Assembly: GCA_023336765.1 (NCBI GenBank)
Contig: JAMBLL010000136.1
Span: forward strand, 1 to 24,107
Direction of reading: 5' to 3'
Length of the DNA stretch: 24,107 nt
DNA from: Actinomycetes bacterium
Lineage (GTDB): Bacteria > Actinomycetota > Acidimicrobiia > Spongiisociales > UBA5794
Positions 15,567 to 23,654 of the stretch are shown in pieces. Under the pieces are notes generated by a model. The model saw nothing but the letters and a program-made list of their open reading frames with translations. It was not told the DNA's origin and did no database searches. The stretch's first letter is position 1, and every line of letters begins with the position of its first letter. Both the position numbers and the translations under genes were made by a program.

Positions 15567-16541
15567 ATGCAGACGTATTTGCACGGTCGTGACATGATCA
15601 CGACACAGGAATGGACCAAGGACGAACTCGACACCGTCATCGACATCGCCCTCGACCTCAAGAAGCGACGCGCACTTGGCGAAGAACACTCGCTTCTGCG
15701 CGACAAGGTCCTCGCTATGTTGTTCTTCTTCTCGTCAACGCGCACGAGGGCAAGCTTCGAAGCTGGCATGGCCCAACTCGGTGGACACGCCATGTTCCTC
15801 GATTCAACAGCCACCCAGATCGGCCACGGTGACACCTGGAAGGAAATCGGTGAGATCCTTGGCCGCTACGACGACGGCATCGCGATCCGCCAGGTTGACT
15901 GGGAGATCGGAAACAAGTACATCCGAGCGGTTGCGGACGCTTCACGCACACCGGTGCTCAACATGCAGGACGACTGGTACCACCCATTCCAGGCACTCGC
16001 CGACCTTCTTACGGTCATCGAGAAGAAGGGCGACCCCCGAAAGTTGACCGTCAACGTCTCCTACGCGTACGCGGCGAGCTACCAGAAGCCTGTCTCTGTT
16101 GCCCAGAGCGAGATCCTGTTGATGACGCGCTACGGAGCGAATGTTCGCCTCACCCGTCCGCCAGAGTTCAAGCTCCAGCCTGAAGTCATCACCCAGGCCA
16201 CCGAGAACGCAAGGAAGTACCACGGATCCTTCGAGATCATCGAGGACTTTGAACAGGGCATGGCGGGCGCGGACGTTGTGTACGCAAAGTCATGGGGATC
16301 CATGCTGACCACATCGGATCACGACGAGTCAGCAAAGATCTCCGAGAAGTACACCGACTGGATCGTCGATGAACGGCGTATGGACATGGCAGACGAGGAC
16401 GCCATCTACATGCATCCACTCCCCGCCGACCGCAACATCGAGGTCACCGACGCGGTGATCGACGGCCCACACAGCGTGGTGTTCGACCAGGCAGAGAACC
16501 GTCTCCATGTCCAGAAAGCGGTGATGGCACTCACGATGTAG
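15567..16541 (+). CDS. ygeW: YgeW-like (knotted-type) carbamoyltransferase
   Basis: A 324-residue transcarbamylase. The carbamoyl phosphate site is present as STRTR (57-61), HPFQ (139-142) and HPLP (283-286). The middle segment SYAYAASYQKPVSVAQS (from residue 165), followed by LMTRYGANV and ADVVYAKSWGS, is the pattern I associate with YgeW and other knotted transcarbamylases rather than with OTCase or ATCase. YgeW proteins are encoded in purine/diaminopropionate clusters with XdhD and YqeB, and their proposed role is phosphorolysis of an ureido compound to carbamoyl phosphate. ATG 15567 has AGGAG six bases upstream. The protein is shorter than E. coli YgeW (about 396 residues from memory). 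The acceptor or donor is not determined by the sequence. Confidence 0.78.
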   Translation: MQTYLHGRDMITTQEWTKDELDTVIDIALDLKKRRALGEEHSLLRDKVLAMLFFFSSTRTRASFEAGMAQLGGHAMFLDSTATQIGHGDTWKEIGEILGRYDDGIAIRQVDWEIGNKYIRAVADASRTPVLNMQDDWYHPFQALADLLTVIEKKGDPRKLTVNVSYAYAASYQKPVSVAQSEILLMTRYGANVRLTRPPEFKLQPEVITQATENARKYHGSFEIIEDFEQGMAGADVVYAKSWGSMLTTSDHDESAKISEKYTDWIVDERRMDMADEDAIYMHPLPADRNIEVTDAVIDGPHSVVFDQAENRLHVQKAVMALTM

Positions 16542-16584
16542 GCGGACAGCGTTCGCTCGTTGAACCAACGAAAGGAATCTCAAC

Positions 16585-17931
16585 GTGCACCAGGAAAGCG
16601 TCAATGACTTCATGGACCATGTCGTTGCCAAGTCGGCGTCACAGTACGAGTTCCATCAAGCAGTCCGTGAGGTGGCTGAATCCGTGTGGCCGATCTTCGA
16701 GCGGCACCCGGAGTATCTCGATATGCGTATACCCCACCGGATGGTGGAGGCCGAACGGATCATCATATTCCGTGTTGCATGGGTTGATGATGCCGGCACG
16801 GTGCAGGTGAATCGCGGCATCCGGGTCGAGATGAACAGCGTCATCGGTCCCTACAAGGGGGGCCTGCGTTTTCACCCCTCCGTGAACCTGGGAATCCTGA
16901 AATTCCTTGCGTTCGAACAAGTGTTGAAGAACTCCCTGACAACGCTGCCGCTCGGCGGAGGCAAGGGTGGTTCCGACTTCGACCCCAAGGGAAGAAGCGA
17001 CGGCGAGATCATGCGCTTCAGCCAGGCGTTCATGAATGAACTGTTCCGACACATAGGCACCCACACCGATATCCCCGCCGGGGATATCGGTGTGGGTGGT
17101 CGCGAGATCGGCTACCTCTTCGGCCAGTACAAGAAACTTGCCAACGAGTTCTCCGGGATACTCACAGGAAAGGGCGTCAACTGGGGAGGGAGCCTCATAC
17201 GTCCTGAGTCGACAGGCTACGGGGTTGTGTATTTCGCCGAGGAGATGCTCAGAGCCCACAGCGAGAGCATCTACGGCAAGAAAGTCCTGATCTCAGGATC
17301 AGGAAATGTCGCCCAGTACGCAGCCGAGAACGCCAACAGGCTCGGTGGCACACCAGTGACGTTGTCTGACTCGGGCGGGTTCATCTATGACCCCGATGGG
17401 ATCGATGCTGAGAAGCTGGCATGGGTGATGGAACTCAAGAATGTGCGCCGCGGACGTATCAGCGAGTACGCCGAACAGTTCGGAGTCGCGTACTATGCGG
17501 GCCAGAAGCCTTGGGCCGTCGAGGATGCTGACGTTGCACTCCCCTGTGCCACCCAAAACGAGCTCAACGTTGACGATGCCAAAGACCTCGTCGCGAACAA
17601 TGTGCGAGTTGTGGCCGAAGGGGCCAACATGCCCACGGAGCCCGACGCAGTACGGCTCCTGATGGATAACGGAGTGCTGTTCGGCCCAGGGAAAGCAGCG
17701 AACGCCGGCGGGGTTGCAACAAGTGGCCTCGAGATGGCTCAGAACGCCGGATTCGCCGTGTGGACCCGTGAAGAGGTCGATGCCAAGCTGCTCGGCATCA
17801 TGACCAAGATACACCGCAACTGCCGCGAGACCGCGGCGCAATACGCCACACCGGACAACTACGTCGTCGGGGCCAACATCGCAGGGTTCATCAAGGTAGC
17901 CGATGCAATGCTTGACCAGGGCGTCGTGTAA
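16585..17931 (+). CDS. gdhA: glutamate dehydrogenase, probably NADP-specific
   Basis: Hexameric-type glutamate dehydrogenase, which reversibly aminates 2-oxoglutarate. The 448-residue length is typical. Lys91 (GPYKGGLRF), Lys115, Lys127 (GGGKGGSDF) and Asp167 (AGDIGVGGRE) align by spacing with the substrate-binding and catalytic Lys89, Lys113, Lys125 and Asp165 of the Clostridium symbiosum enzyme. The Rossmann motif is SGSGNVAQYAAENA, and the following TLSDSGG resembles NADP-dependent enzymes such as E. coli GdhA. The start is GTG 16585 with AAAGGA eight bases upstream. In this locus it could recapture ammonia released from purine and carbamate breakdown. A perfect 19-bp inverted repeat lies within the gene at 17058-17098. 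Confidence 0.95.
   Translation: MHQESVNDFMDHVVAKSASQYEFHQAVREVAESVWPIFERHPEYLDMRIPHRMVEAERIIIFRVAWVDDAGTVQVNRGIRVEMNSVIGPYKGGLRFHPSVNLGILKFLAFEQVLKNSLTTLPLGGGKGGSDFDPKGRSDGEIMRFSQAFMNELFRHIGTHTDIPAGDIGVGGREIGYLFGQYKKLANEFSGILTGKGVNWGGSLIRPESTGYGVVYFAEEMLRAHSESIYGKKVLISGSGNVAQYAAENANRLGGTPVTLSDSGGFIYDPDGIDAEKLAWVMELKNVRRGRISEYAEQFGVAYYAGQKPWAVEDADVALPCATQNELNVDDAKDLVANNVRVVAEGANMPTEPDAVRLLMDNGVLFGPGKAANAGGVATSGLEMAQNAGFAVWTREEVDAKLLGIMTKIHRNCRETAAQYATPDNYVVGANIAGFIKVADAMLDQGVV
17058..17098. repeat. perfect 19-bp inverted repeat inside gdhA
   Basis: The arm at 17058-17076 and its exact complement at 17080-17098 are separated by the three-base loop GCC. It covers the codons for the strongly conserved THTDIPAGDIGVG segment, so the protein sequence is ordinary, but the codon choice makes a 41-base palindrome able to form a very stable RNA or DNA hairpin. 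Confidence 0.9.
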
Positions 17932-17943
17932 GGAGAATCGATC

Positions 17944-18333
17944 ATGAGAAAGTCCGTTGGGTATTTCGAAGGAACCGGATCACCGCTGCTCGCCGAACTC
18001 GTATGTGACGGATACGACACGATACCGATCTCGAACGGCTTCGATAACCATGGCATGAACGTTCGAATCATCAACAACGAGAACTACATGGACGTGCTGA
18101 TTGGATGCATCCACAAGATCTACGCCACTGAGGATGACCTCGTCAGTGGCGCTGTTACCTATCAGGATGTTTTCCATGTGTGTCGCACGTTCAATATCCC
18201 TTTGCTCCTTGGAGTTTCGAGGCATCTCCACGACAAGGCGCGGGCACTGTTCGCCGACATACCCGATGTCGTCCAGTTCGTTGATCCAAACGACATGCTC
18301 GAAACCGTGTTGGGAATACTGGAAGAGGACTAA
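17944..18333 (+). CDS. conserved-looking small protein of unknown function
   Basis: I do not recognise this 129-residue protein. It is a real gene by context: ATG 17944 has AAGGAG nine bases upstream, it starts 12 bases after gdhA and lies on the strand of the operon. It has no signal peptide or membrane segment and looks like a compact alpha/beta cytoplasmic protein, with distinctive stretches ISNGFDNHGMNVRIINNE, MDVLIGCIHKIYATEDDL and YQDVFHVCRTFNIPLLLG. Cysteines at GCIHK and HVCRT plus several histidines could bind a metal, but no known site pattern is clear. Sitting between glutamate dehydrogenase and the molybdenum hydroxylase subunits suggests a role in the same pathway, as an accessory, ligand-binding or enzyme subunit. 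Confidence 0.75.
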   Translation: MRKSVGYFEGTGSPLLAELVCDGYDTIPISNGFDNHGMNVRIINNENYMDVLIGCIHKIYATEDDLVSGAVTYQDVFHVCRTFNIPLLLGVSRHLHDKARALFADIPDVVQFVDPNDMLETVLGILEED

Positions 18334-18420
18334 CAGATACCAGACACCCGATCCCGATGCCAAAAGGCGTTGGTGTGGCATGTAAACTGATTATGTGGCC
18401 ATCGAGGAGAAAAGACGTTC

Positions 18421-19161
18421 ATGATCACCAGCTACCACCGACCAGGCACGCTCGACGAAGCAGCGATATTGGTCACCGCACCACGCACACACGTGATCGT
18501 CGAAGGAGCGGCGCTCGCATCGTCCCCATCTGAGCAAGCAACTGCGGTTGTCGACCTCCAATCGCTTGGACTCGACGGAATCGAAATGTCTGGCGAGTCA
18601 CTTGAGATCGGGTCCATGACGACGCTCGCGGACCTCGCCAAGTCTCCTCTTGTCCCTGCGATCATCTCAGACCTTGCCAATCGGGAAGCGCCAAGCACGA
18701 TCCGTACAGTGGCGACCATCGGTGGCACCGTCGTAACCAACGACCCAGAGAGCGAACTCCTCGCCGGCCTCCTTGCTTTCGATGCTTCGGTGACCGTTGC
18801 ACAGGCCGACGAGAGGCTGAGCTACTCCCTCGAGTCCGTCCTCGATGACCCGCAACTCATCGAAGGCTCGATCATCACCGGGATATCCCTTGATCCGCGC
18901 GGAGCAGCTACCGCGCATCGCACCGGCCGCACGCCCATGGATCGCCCCATCGTGATGGTTGTTGGGCACAAGGACACCACCGACCACATACATCTCGCGC
19001 TCACCGGCGTGGACTCCCGCGTGGTTGTGCTCTCACCAGGGCAAACAGACACGCTCACACCGCCCTCAGACTTCAGAGGATCGACCCGATATCGCAAGGA
19101 ACTCGCATCGGTGCTTACTGAACGGGTGCTCGCAGACCTTTCGGGAGGAGGATCTCAATGA
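18421..19161 (+). CDS. ygfM: FAD-binding subunit of molybdenum hydroxylase (YgfM/XdhB-like)
   Basis: A 246-residue protein of the CoxM/XdhB FAD-subunit family, which in xanthine dehydrogenase-type enzymes passes electrons from Fe-S clusters to NAD. It starts with SYHRPGTLDEAAILV, typical for the family, and keeps the second FAD loop TIGGTVVTNDPESELLAGLLAFDA, followed by the usual CODH_FAD C-terminal region ending RYRKELASVL. The first FAD loop, normally AGGTxL, reads VEGAALAS, so flavin binding may be weaker or altered. Length matches YgfM of the enterobacterial XdhD cluster better than full XdhB. GAGGAG lies 11 bases before ATG 18421, and the stop overlaps the next start by ATGA. The 87-base gap before the gene holds only a weak 6-bp stem-loop (18357-18381). 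Confidence 0.85.
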   Translation: MITSYHRPGTLDEAAILVTAPRTHVIVEGAALASSPSEQATAVVDLQSLGLDGIEMSGESLEIGSMTTLADLAKSPLVPAIISDLANREAPSTIRTVATIGGTVVTNDPESELLAGLLAFDASVTVAQADERLSYSLESVLDDPQLIEGSIITGISLDPRGAATAHRTGRTPMDRPIVMVVGHKDTTDHIHLALTGVDSRVVVLSPGQTDTLTPPSDFRGSTRYRKELASVLTERVLADLSGGGSQ

Positions 19162-22070
19162 CCATCACACTCACGATCAACGGGACACAGCGCTCACTCG
19201 AGTGCGAGCCGCACGAGTCTCTACTCACCGTTCTGCGAAGGGCCGGCTACCGCAGCGTCCGATTCGGCTCAAACACAGGCGAGACGGGGGCCGCAGCGGT
19301 CCTCGTCGATGGACAACTCGTGTCGTCCGACATCTTGCTCGCAGCACAGGCAGACGGCCACACGATCGAGACGATCGAAGGCCTCTCCGTTCCAGGCGTT
19401 CTCCACCCGATCCAGCAGGCGTTCATCGAAACCGGTGCGATTCAGTCCGGATACTCGACTCCAGCGACCATCCTGGCAGCCAAGGCGCTGATCGAGACGA
19501 ACCCCAGCCCTAATGAAGCCCAGGTTCGCGATGCACTGTCAGGGATTCTCGATCGCGAGACAGGCTATGTGCGACCGGTCCACGCAGTGCTGCGTGCTGC
19601 TGCGGTCATGCGCGGCGACGATCCCGATCAGGTCGTGGTCGTGCATCTCGAGAACCTGACAGACCGCAACGGGTCATCTCGCGTCGGCGCTGACTCGGCT
19701 TCGCCCGCTCAGACACAACCGATGAACCCGCAGGTTGTGCTCAACGATGACGTACCAGTGACAACGGTCGTCGGCCAACCCGAAGCCAAGGTCGATTCGA
19801 TCAAGCTGGCCAAGGGGAACCCCGCGTTCACCGACGATGTCGATCTCACGAACACGCTCATCGCAAAGGTGCTCTACAGCCCTCATGCACATGCGAACAT
19901 CGTATCGATCGACGACACTGCGGCACGGGCCCTTCCGGGCGTTCATGCTGTTCTCCACTACGGCAACGTGGCCAGGGTGAGGTACGCGTCCGGCGGGCAG
20001 AGTTACCCCAACCCGCTCCCCTACGACCAGGTCAGCTTCGACAACAAGGTTCGGTTCGTCGGGGACCGTGTGGCAGCCGTGGCTGCCGACACCGAAGAGA
20101 TAGCTCTGGCTGCTCTCGATCTGCTGGATGTCACCTACGACGTGCTCCCGGCTGTGTTCGATGAGAACGATGCGATCGTCGATGGCGCCCCGGTGATCCA
20201 TGACGAACCGGACATGGATGGCGCTGCTGACGCTACGCACAACCTCGTGCACCACCTCAAGGCGGAGACCGGCAACATCGAGGACGGCATCGCGGTTGCT
20301 GACCGCGTGTTCACCCAGACGTTCCGTGTCCACCAGGTCCAGCAGACTCCGATCGAACCTCACATAGCGATCGCTGAATGGGACAGTGACGAACGACTCG
20401 TCATCACGTCTTCGACCCAGGTCCCCTTCCATGTGAGGCGCATGGTTGCGCCGCTGCTCGGTATCCCCGTGAAACGGATCCGCATCATCAAACCCCGCAT
20501 AGGCGGTGGCTTCGGTGTGAAACAAGAAATGCTCATCGAAGATATCGTCGGCCACCTCACCATCGTGACAGGTAGGTCCGTTCGCCTTGAACTCACCAGA
20601 GAAGAAGAGTTCATGTCGAGCAGAACACGCCATCCCCAGACGATCACGTATCGCACGGGTGTTGACACCAACGGCAAGCTCACAGCTCAGGAGATGACCA
20701 TCGTTGCGAACACCGGTGCGTACGGCACACATGGCCTCACGGTCCAGATGGTCAGCGGACTCCGCGGACTCAGTTCCTACAACTGTCCGGTCAAGAAGTT
20801 CGACTGCAAGGTCGCCTACACCAACATCCCGGTACCAGGTGCGTACCGCGGGTACGGCGCGCCTCAGGCATTGTTCGCGCTCGAAGCGCACATGGAGGAC
20901 ATCGCCGATGCTCTTGACATGGATGCGATCGAGTTCCGCAGACTCAACTGGACGAAGGTCGGCGACCCGCTCGATATCGCTCAGCAACTCGGAGAGGGCG
21001 ACCAGGATGCATCGGTCATGCCTCTCGTTACATCCTGTGGTCTCGAGGAGGCCGTAGCCCAGGGTGAGCGCGCGATCGGGTGGGACAAGAGGAACGACCC
21101 ATCGTGGCGAGCACCAGCGGACAGGCCACACATCCGGCGCGGGATGGGGTTTGCAATGGCCATGCACGGGACCGCCATACCAGGATTGGACATGGGTGGG
21201 GCAAGCCTCAAGATCAACGACGATGGTTCGTTCAACCTGCTGGTGGGGGCCACGGACCTCGGCACAGGTTCCGACACGGTGCTTGCACAGATGGCTGCCC
21301 AGGTCGTCGGCGTTGCGACCGACGACATCATCGTCTATTCGTCCGATACCGACATGACCCCATTCGACACGGGGGCCTACGCATCGAGCACGACGTACAT
21401 CTCAGGTATGGCGGTCAAACGCGCAGCCGAGCAGGTACGGGATCAGATCATCGAACGTGCGGCGATTGCACTCGAGATCGGCAGAGATGGCATCGAACTC
21501 CACGACAATGCCGCGTGGGCGCCAGATGGTCGATCCGTATCGCTGGAGACGATCGCTCTGTCCACCCTCCACCAGGAGGGCCAGCATCAGATCATGGCGA
21601 ATGCCTCATATGTCTCTCCCGAGTCCCCTCCTCCATACGCTGCACAGTTCGTGGAGGTCGAGGTCGACATCGAAACTGGCCAGGTGACGGTCACCGACCT
21701 CGTCATGGCCGTCGATTGTGGTGTGCCGATCAACCCGCTCACCTCGGTGGGGCAGGTCGAGGGTGGCATGGTGCAAGCTCTCGGATACGGCCACTGTGAG
21801 GAGATGGCCTACGACGCTGATGGCCGCATGGTCAACGCGAACTTCGGTCCGTACAAGATCTACCGGTCCGATGAGATGCCCCGCCTCGAGGCGATCCTCG
21901 TACAGACGATGGAACCGAGCGGCCCGTTCGGTGCCAAGGCGATCGCCGAGATCCCGAAGGACGGAGTGGCCCCCGCCATGCGCAACGCTATCGCAGATGC
22001 GACCGGCGTTCGAATCAATGACATCCCATTCACGCCGGAGCGTGTCTGGCAGGCTCTGCAGAACGCGTGA
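19158..22070 (+). CDS. xdhD: XdhD-like molybdenum hydroxylase: cysteine-less 2Fe-2S-type domain fused to Mo-binding subunit
   Basis: A 970-residue fusion. Residues 1-160 keep the ferredoxin plus 2Fe-2S-binding fold sequence (VLVDG, TIEGL, LHPIQQAF, LSGILDRETGY) but all eight cluster cysteines are replaced: Ser38, Thr43, Ala46, Asp58, Ser97, Ser100, Asp132, Glu134. From about 215 onward is a xanthine dehydrogenase-type molybdopterin subunit with GGGFGVKQ (449-456), AYRGYGAPQ (562-570), TGAYASSTTY and the catalytic glutamate Glu931 in GAKAIAE. This architecture is that of E. coli XdhD (probable hypoxanthine/purine hydroxylase). The YqeB and YqeC genes downstream mark a selenium-dependent member. 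It should hydroxylate a purine ring with water as oxygen source. GGAGGAGG precedes the ATG, which overlaps ygfM; the stop overlaps xdhC. Confidence 0.92.
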   Translation: MTITLTINGTQRSLECEPHESLLTVLRRAGYRSVRFGSNTGETGAAAVLVDGQLVSSDILLAAQADGHTIETIEGLSVPGVLHPIQQAFIETGAIQSGYSTPATILAAKALIETNPSPNEAQVRDALSGILDRETGYVRPVHAVLRAAAVMRGDDPDQVVVVHLENLTDRNGSSRVGADSASPAQTQPMNPQVVLNDDVPVTTVVGQPEAKVDSIKLAKGNPAFTDDVDLTNTLIAKVLYSPHAHANIVSIDDTAARALPGVHAVLHYGNVARVRYASGGQSYPNPLPYDQVSFDNKVRFVGDRVAAVAADTEEIALAALDLLDVTYDVLPAVFDENDAIVDGAPVIHDEPDMDGAADATHNLVHHLKAETGNIEDGIAVADRVFTQTFRVHQVQQTPIEPHIAIAEWDSDERLVITSSTQVPFHVRRMVAPLLGIPVKRIRIIKPRIGGGFGVKQEMLIEDIVGHLTIVTGRSVRLELTREEEFMSSRTRHPQTITYRTGVDTNGKLTAQEMTIVANTGAYGTHGLTVQMVSGLRGLSSYNCPVKKFDCKVAYTNIPVPGAYRGYGAPQALFALEAHMEDIADALDMDAIEFRRLNWTKVGDPLDIAQQLGEGDQDASVMPLVTSCGLEEAVAQGERAIGWDKRNDPSWRAPADRPHIRRGMGFAMAMHGTAIPGLDMGGASLKINDDGSFNLLVGATDLGTGSDTVLAQMAAQVVGVATDDIIVYSSDTDMTPFDTGAYASSTTYISGMAVKRAAEQVRDQIIERAAIALEIGRDGIELHDNAAWAPDGRSVSLETIALSTLHQEGQHQIMANASYVSPESPPPYAAQFVEVEVDIETGQVTVTDLVMAVDCGVPINPLTSVGQVEGGMVQALGYGHCEEMAYDADGRMVNANFGPYKIYRSDEMPRLEAILVQTMEPSGPFGAKAIAEIPKDGVAPAMRNAIADATGVRINDIPFTPERVWQALQNA

Positions 22071-22861
22071 ACAAGGCAGACCATCAATCACTCCTCGCGG
22101 AACTGACGGCTGCACTCGACGCCGGTCGCAGCGCTGTAACCGCGACCGTTGTGGATACTGCCGGATCGGTTCCCCGCAGGCCAGGCACAAAGATGCTGAT
22201 CCACGAAGACGGATCGACATCGGGCACGATTGGAGGAGGGAAGGTCGAAGCGCTTGTTGTCTCCAATGCGCTCGAGACGATCACGACACGCGAAACACAC
22301 CTAACCACGTACACGCTCCAGGAACCACTCAGGGGAGACCCTGGAGTCTGTGGCGGAACCATGACCATTGCATTGGAGCCATATATGCCAGCCCCCACTG
22401 TCCTCGTCATCGGCGCTGGGCACGTCGGTCGAGCGGTCCTCGACCTCGCCCACTGGCTTGGGTACCGCACTGTTGCGGTCGACGACAGAGCAGACCTCGT
22501 GACGTCGCAGGCACTTCCGAACGCAGATGTGCTGTTTGCTGGCGACGTTGCCGCCGCCGTGGAGGAGCACCCGATCACATCTGACACGTCCGTGGTTGTC
22601 GTCACGCGCAGTTTCGAGATGGACGCGCTGATCGTGCCGCTGCTCCTTGCAACACCCGCCCGCTACATCGGGGTCATGGGGAGCAAACGCCGCTGGTCCT
22701 CGACACGTGACGCTCTTGCAGGGGTTGATCTCACTGCGGACGACCTGTTACGTATCCACGCACCGATCGGCATCGAGATCGGAGCCGAATCTGTGGAGGA
22801 GATCGCAGTGTCCATCATGTCTGAGATCATCGCGTCACACGACGCCAGTGGCCGTGCCTGA
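22067..22861 (+). CDS. xdhC: XdhC/CoxI-family molybdenum cofactor maturation protein
   Basis: XdhC proteins bind the molybdenum cofactor, promote its sulfuration (or, in selenium systems, its selenium loading) and deliver it to the apo-hydroxylase. This 264-residue protein has the N-terminal XdhC motif set (GSVPRRPGTKMLI, GTIGGGKVE, CGGTMTIALEPY with the conserved Cys) and a C-terminal Rossmann domain beginning VLVIGAGHVGRAVLD at about residue 112, ending with YIGVMGSKRR and HAPIGIEIGAESVEEIAVS. The GTG start overlaps the xdhD stop (GTGA), so the chaperone is translationally coupled to its client enzyme. Its own stop overlaps the start of yqeB. Confidence 0.92.
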   Translation: MNKADHQSLLAELTAALDAGRSAVTATVVDTAGSVPRRPGTKMLIHEDGSTSGTIGGGKVEALVVSNALETITTRETHLTTYTLQEPLRGDPGVCGGTMTIALEPYMPAPTVLVIGAGHVGRAVLDLAHWLGYRTVAVDDRADLVTSQALPNADVLFAGDVAAAVEEHPITSDTSVVVVTRSFEMDALIVPLLLATPARYIGVMGSKRRWSSTRDALAGVDLTADDLLRIHAPIGIEIGAESVEEIAVSIMSEIIASHDASGRA

Positions 22862-23654
22862 CCTCAGCGACCACATCACCATCGTACGCGGTGGTGGAGA
22901 CATCGGCTCAGGTGCCATCTGGCGACTACGCCGTGTCGGGATCCGCGTCGTTGTCACCGAGCTCGAACGGCCTCTGACCATACGGCGGACTGTGGCGTTC
23001 TCAACAGCTGTAACTCAGGGTTCGATCTCCATCGAAGGAATCGAGGCGGTGCACGTGGCCTCCCCTTCCGAAGCGCTCGAGGTAGCAGCGACAGGTGCCG
23101 TTCCCGTGCTCGTATCCCCGGACCTACCCGATATCGACCGCTCCGTGGTTATCGATGCGAGGCTTGCAAAACGGAACCTCGGGACATCGAGAGACCAGGC
23201 ACCGTTCGTGGTTGCCCTCGGCCCGGGGTTCACCGCTGGTGATGATTGTGATGCGATCGTCGAAACGATGCGCGGTCACGATCTTGGCAGGGTGATCTGG
23301 GACGGCCCTGCGATCCCGAATACAGGGGTTCCGGGGATGATCGGCGGAGAATCGGGCAAGCGGGTGATCCACGCCCAACGCAACGGCTCCCTCATCTGGG
23401 ACGTCGAGTTCGGCGATGTTGTCTCCGAGGGAGAGCATCTAGGCACGATCGATGGCACAGCTGTCCAATCGAGGATCACGGGAACCGTGCGCGGCCTGCT
23501 TGCTGACGGACCCGTATTCGAAGGTCTGAAGATCGCCGATGTCGACCCCCGCTTCGACCCGAGCGCAGTAGATCGGATCTCGGACAAGGCACTATCTGTT
23601 GGCGGGGGTGTCCTCGAGGCTGTCCTCGTATGGCTCACCAGCGGGAAGTCATGA
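22854..23654 (+). CDS. yqeB: selenium-dependent molybdenum hydroxylase maturation protein YqeB (EF2563 family)
   Basis: A 266-residue protein of the YqeB/EF2563 family, which together with YqeC and SelD marks genomes that use labile selenium in molybdenum hydroxylases. Recognised by IVRGGGDIGSGAIWRLRR at the N-terminus, ELERPLTIRRTVAFSTAV, DARLAKRN, VALGPGFTAGDDCDAIVET and VWDGPAIPNTGVP-like sequence (IWDGPAIPNTGVPGMIGG), ending SDKALSVGGGVLEAVL. The precise biochemical step is not established; it is thought to act in insertion of selenium or cofactor. GTG 22854 is chosen because the family sequence begins there; GTG 22848 is an alternative two codons earlier, and the longer open frame upstream to 22647 is antifamily sequence overlapping xdhC. 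The stop overlaps yqeC by ATGA. Confidence 0.9.
   Translation: MPDLSDHITIVRGGGDIGSGAIWRLRRVGIRVVVTELERPLTIRRTVAFSTAVTQGSISIEGIEAVHVASPSEALEVAATGAVPVLVSPDLPDIDRSVVIDARLAKRNLGTSRDQAPFVVALGPGFTAGDDCDAIVETMRGHDLGRVIWDGPAIPNTGVPGMIGGESGKRVIHAQRNGSLIWDVEFGDVVSEGEHLGTIDGTAVQSRITGTVRGLLADGPVFEGLKIADVDPRFDPSAVDRISDKALSVGGGVLEAVLVWLTSGKS

Noticed and set aside
16553..16575. Short inverted repeat TCGTT/AACGA before gdhA
   Set aside because: Only five base pairs and overlapping the ribosome binding site region; not distinguishable from chance.
18395..18424. Nine-codon leader frame GTG...TGA overlapping the ygfM start
   Set aside because: Too short, without its own ribosome binding site or attenuator-like codons, and such overlaps are common by chance.
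19674..21167. 497-codon open frame on the minus strand
   Set aside because: It lies wholly antisense to xdhD, has no family motifs and no ribosome binding site; it reflects the high GC and codon bias of the real gene.
19158..22070. Selenocysteine codon in the hydroxylase
   Set aside because: There is no in-frame TGA; this enzyme group uses labile selenium at the cofactor rather than selenocysteine.
22647..22853. N-terminal extension of the yqeB frame
   Set aside because: It overlaps the coding part of xdhC in another frame, and the YqeB family begins at about 22854.
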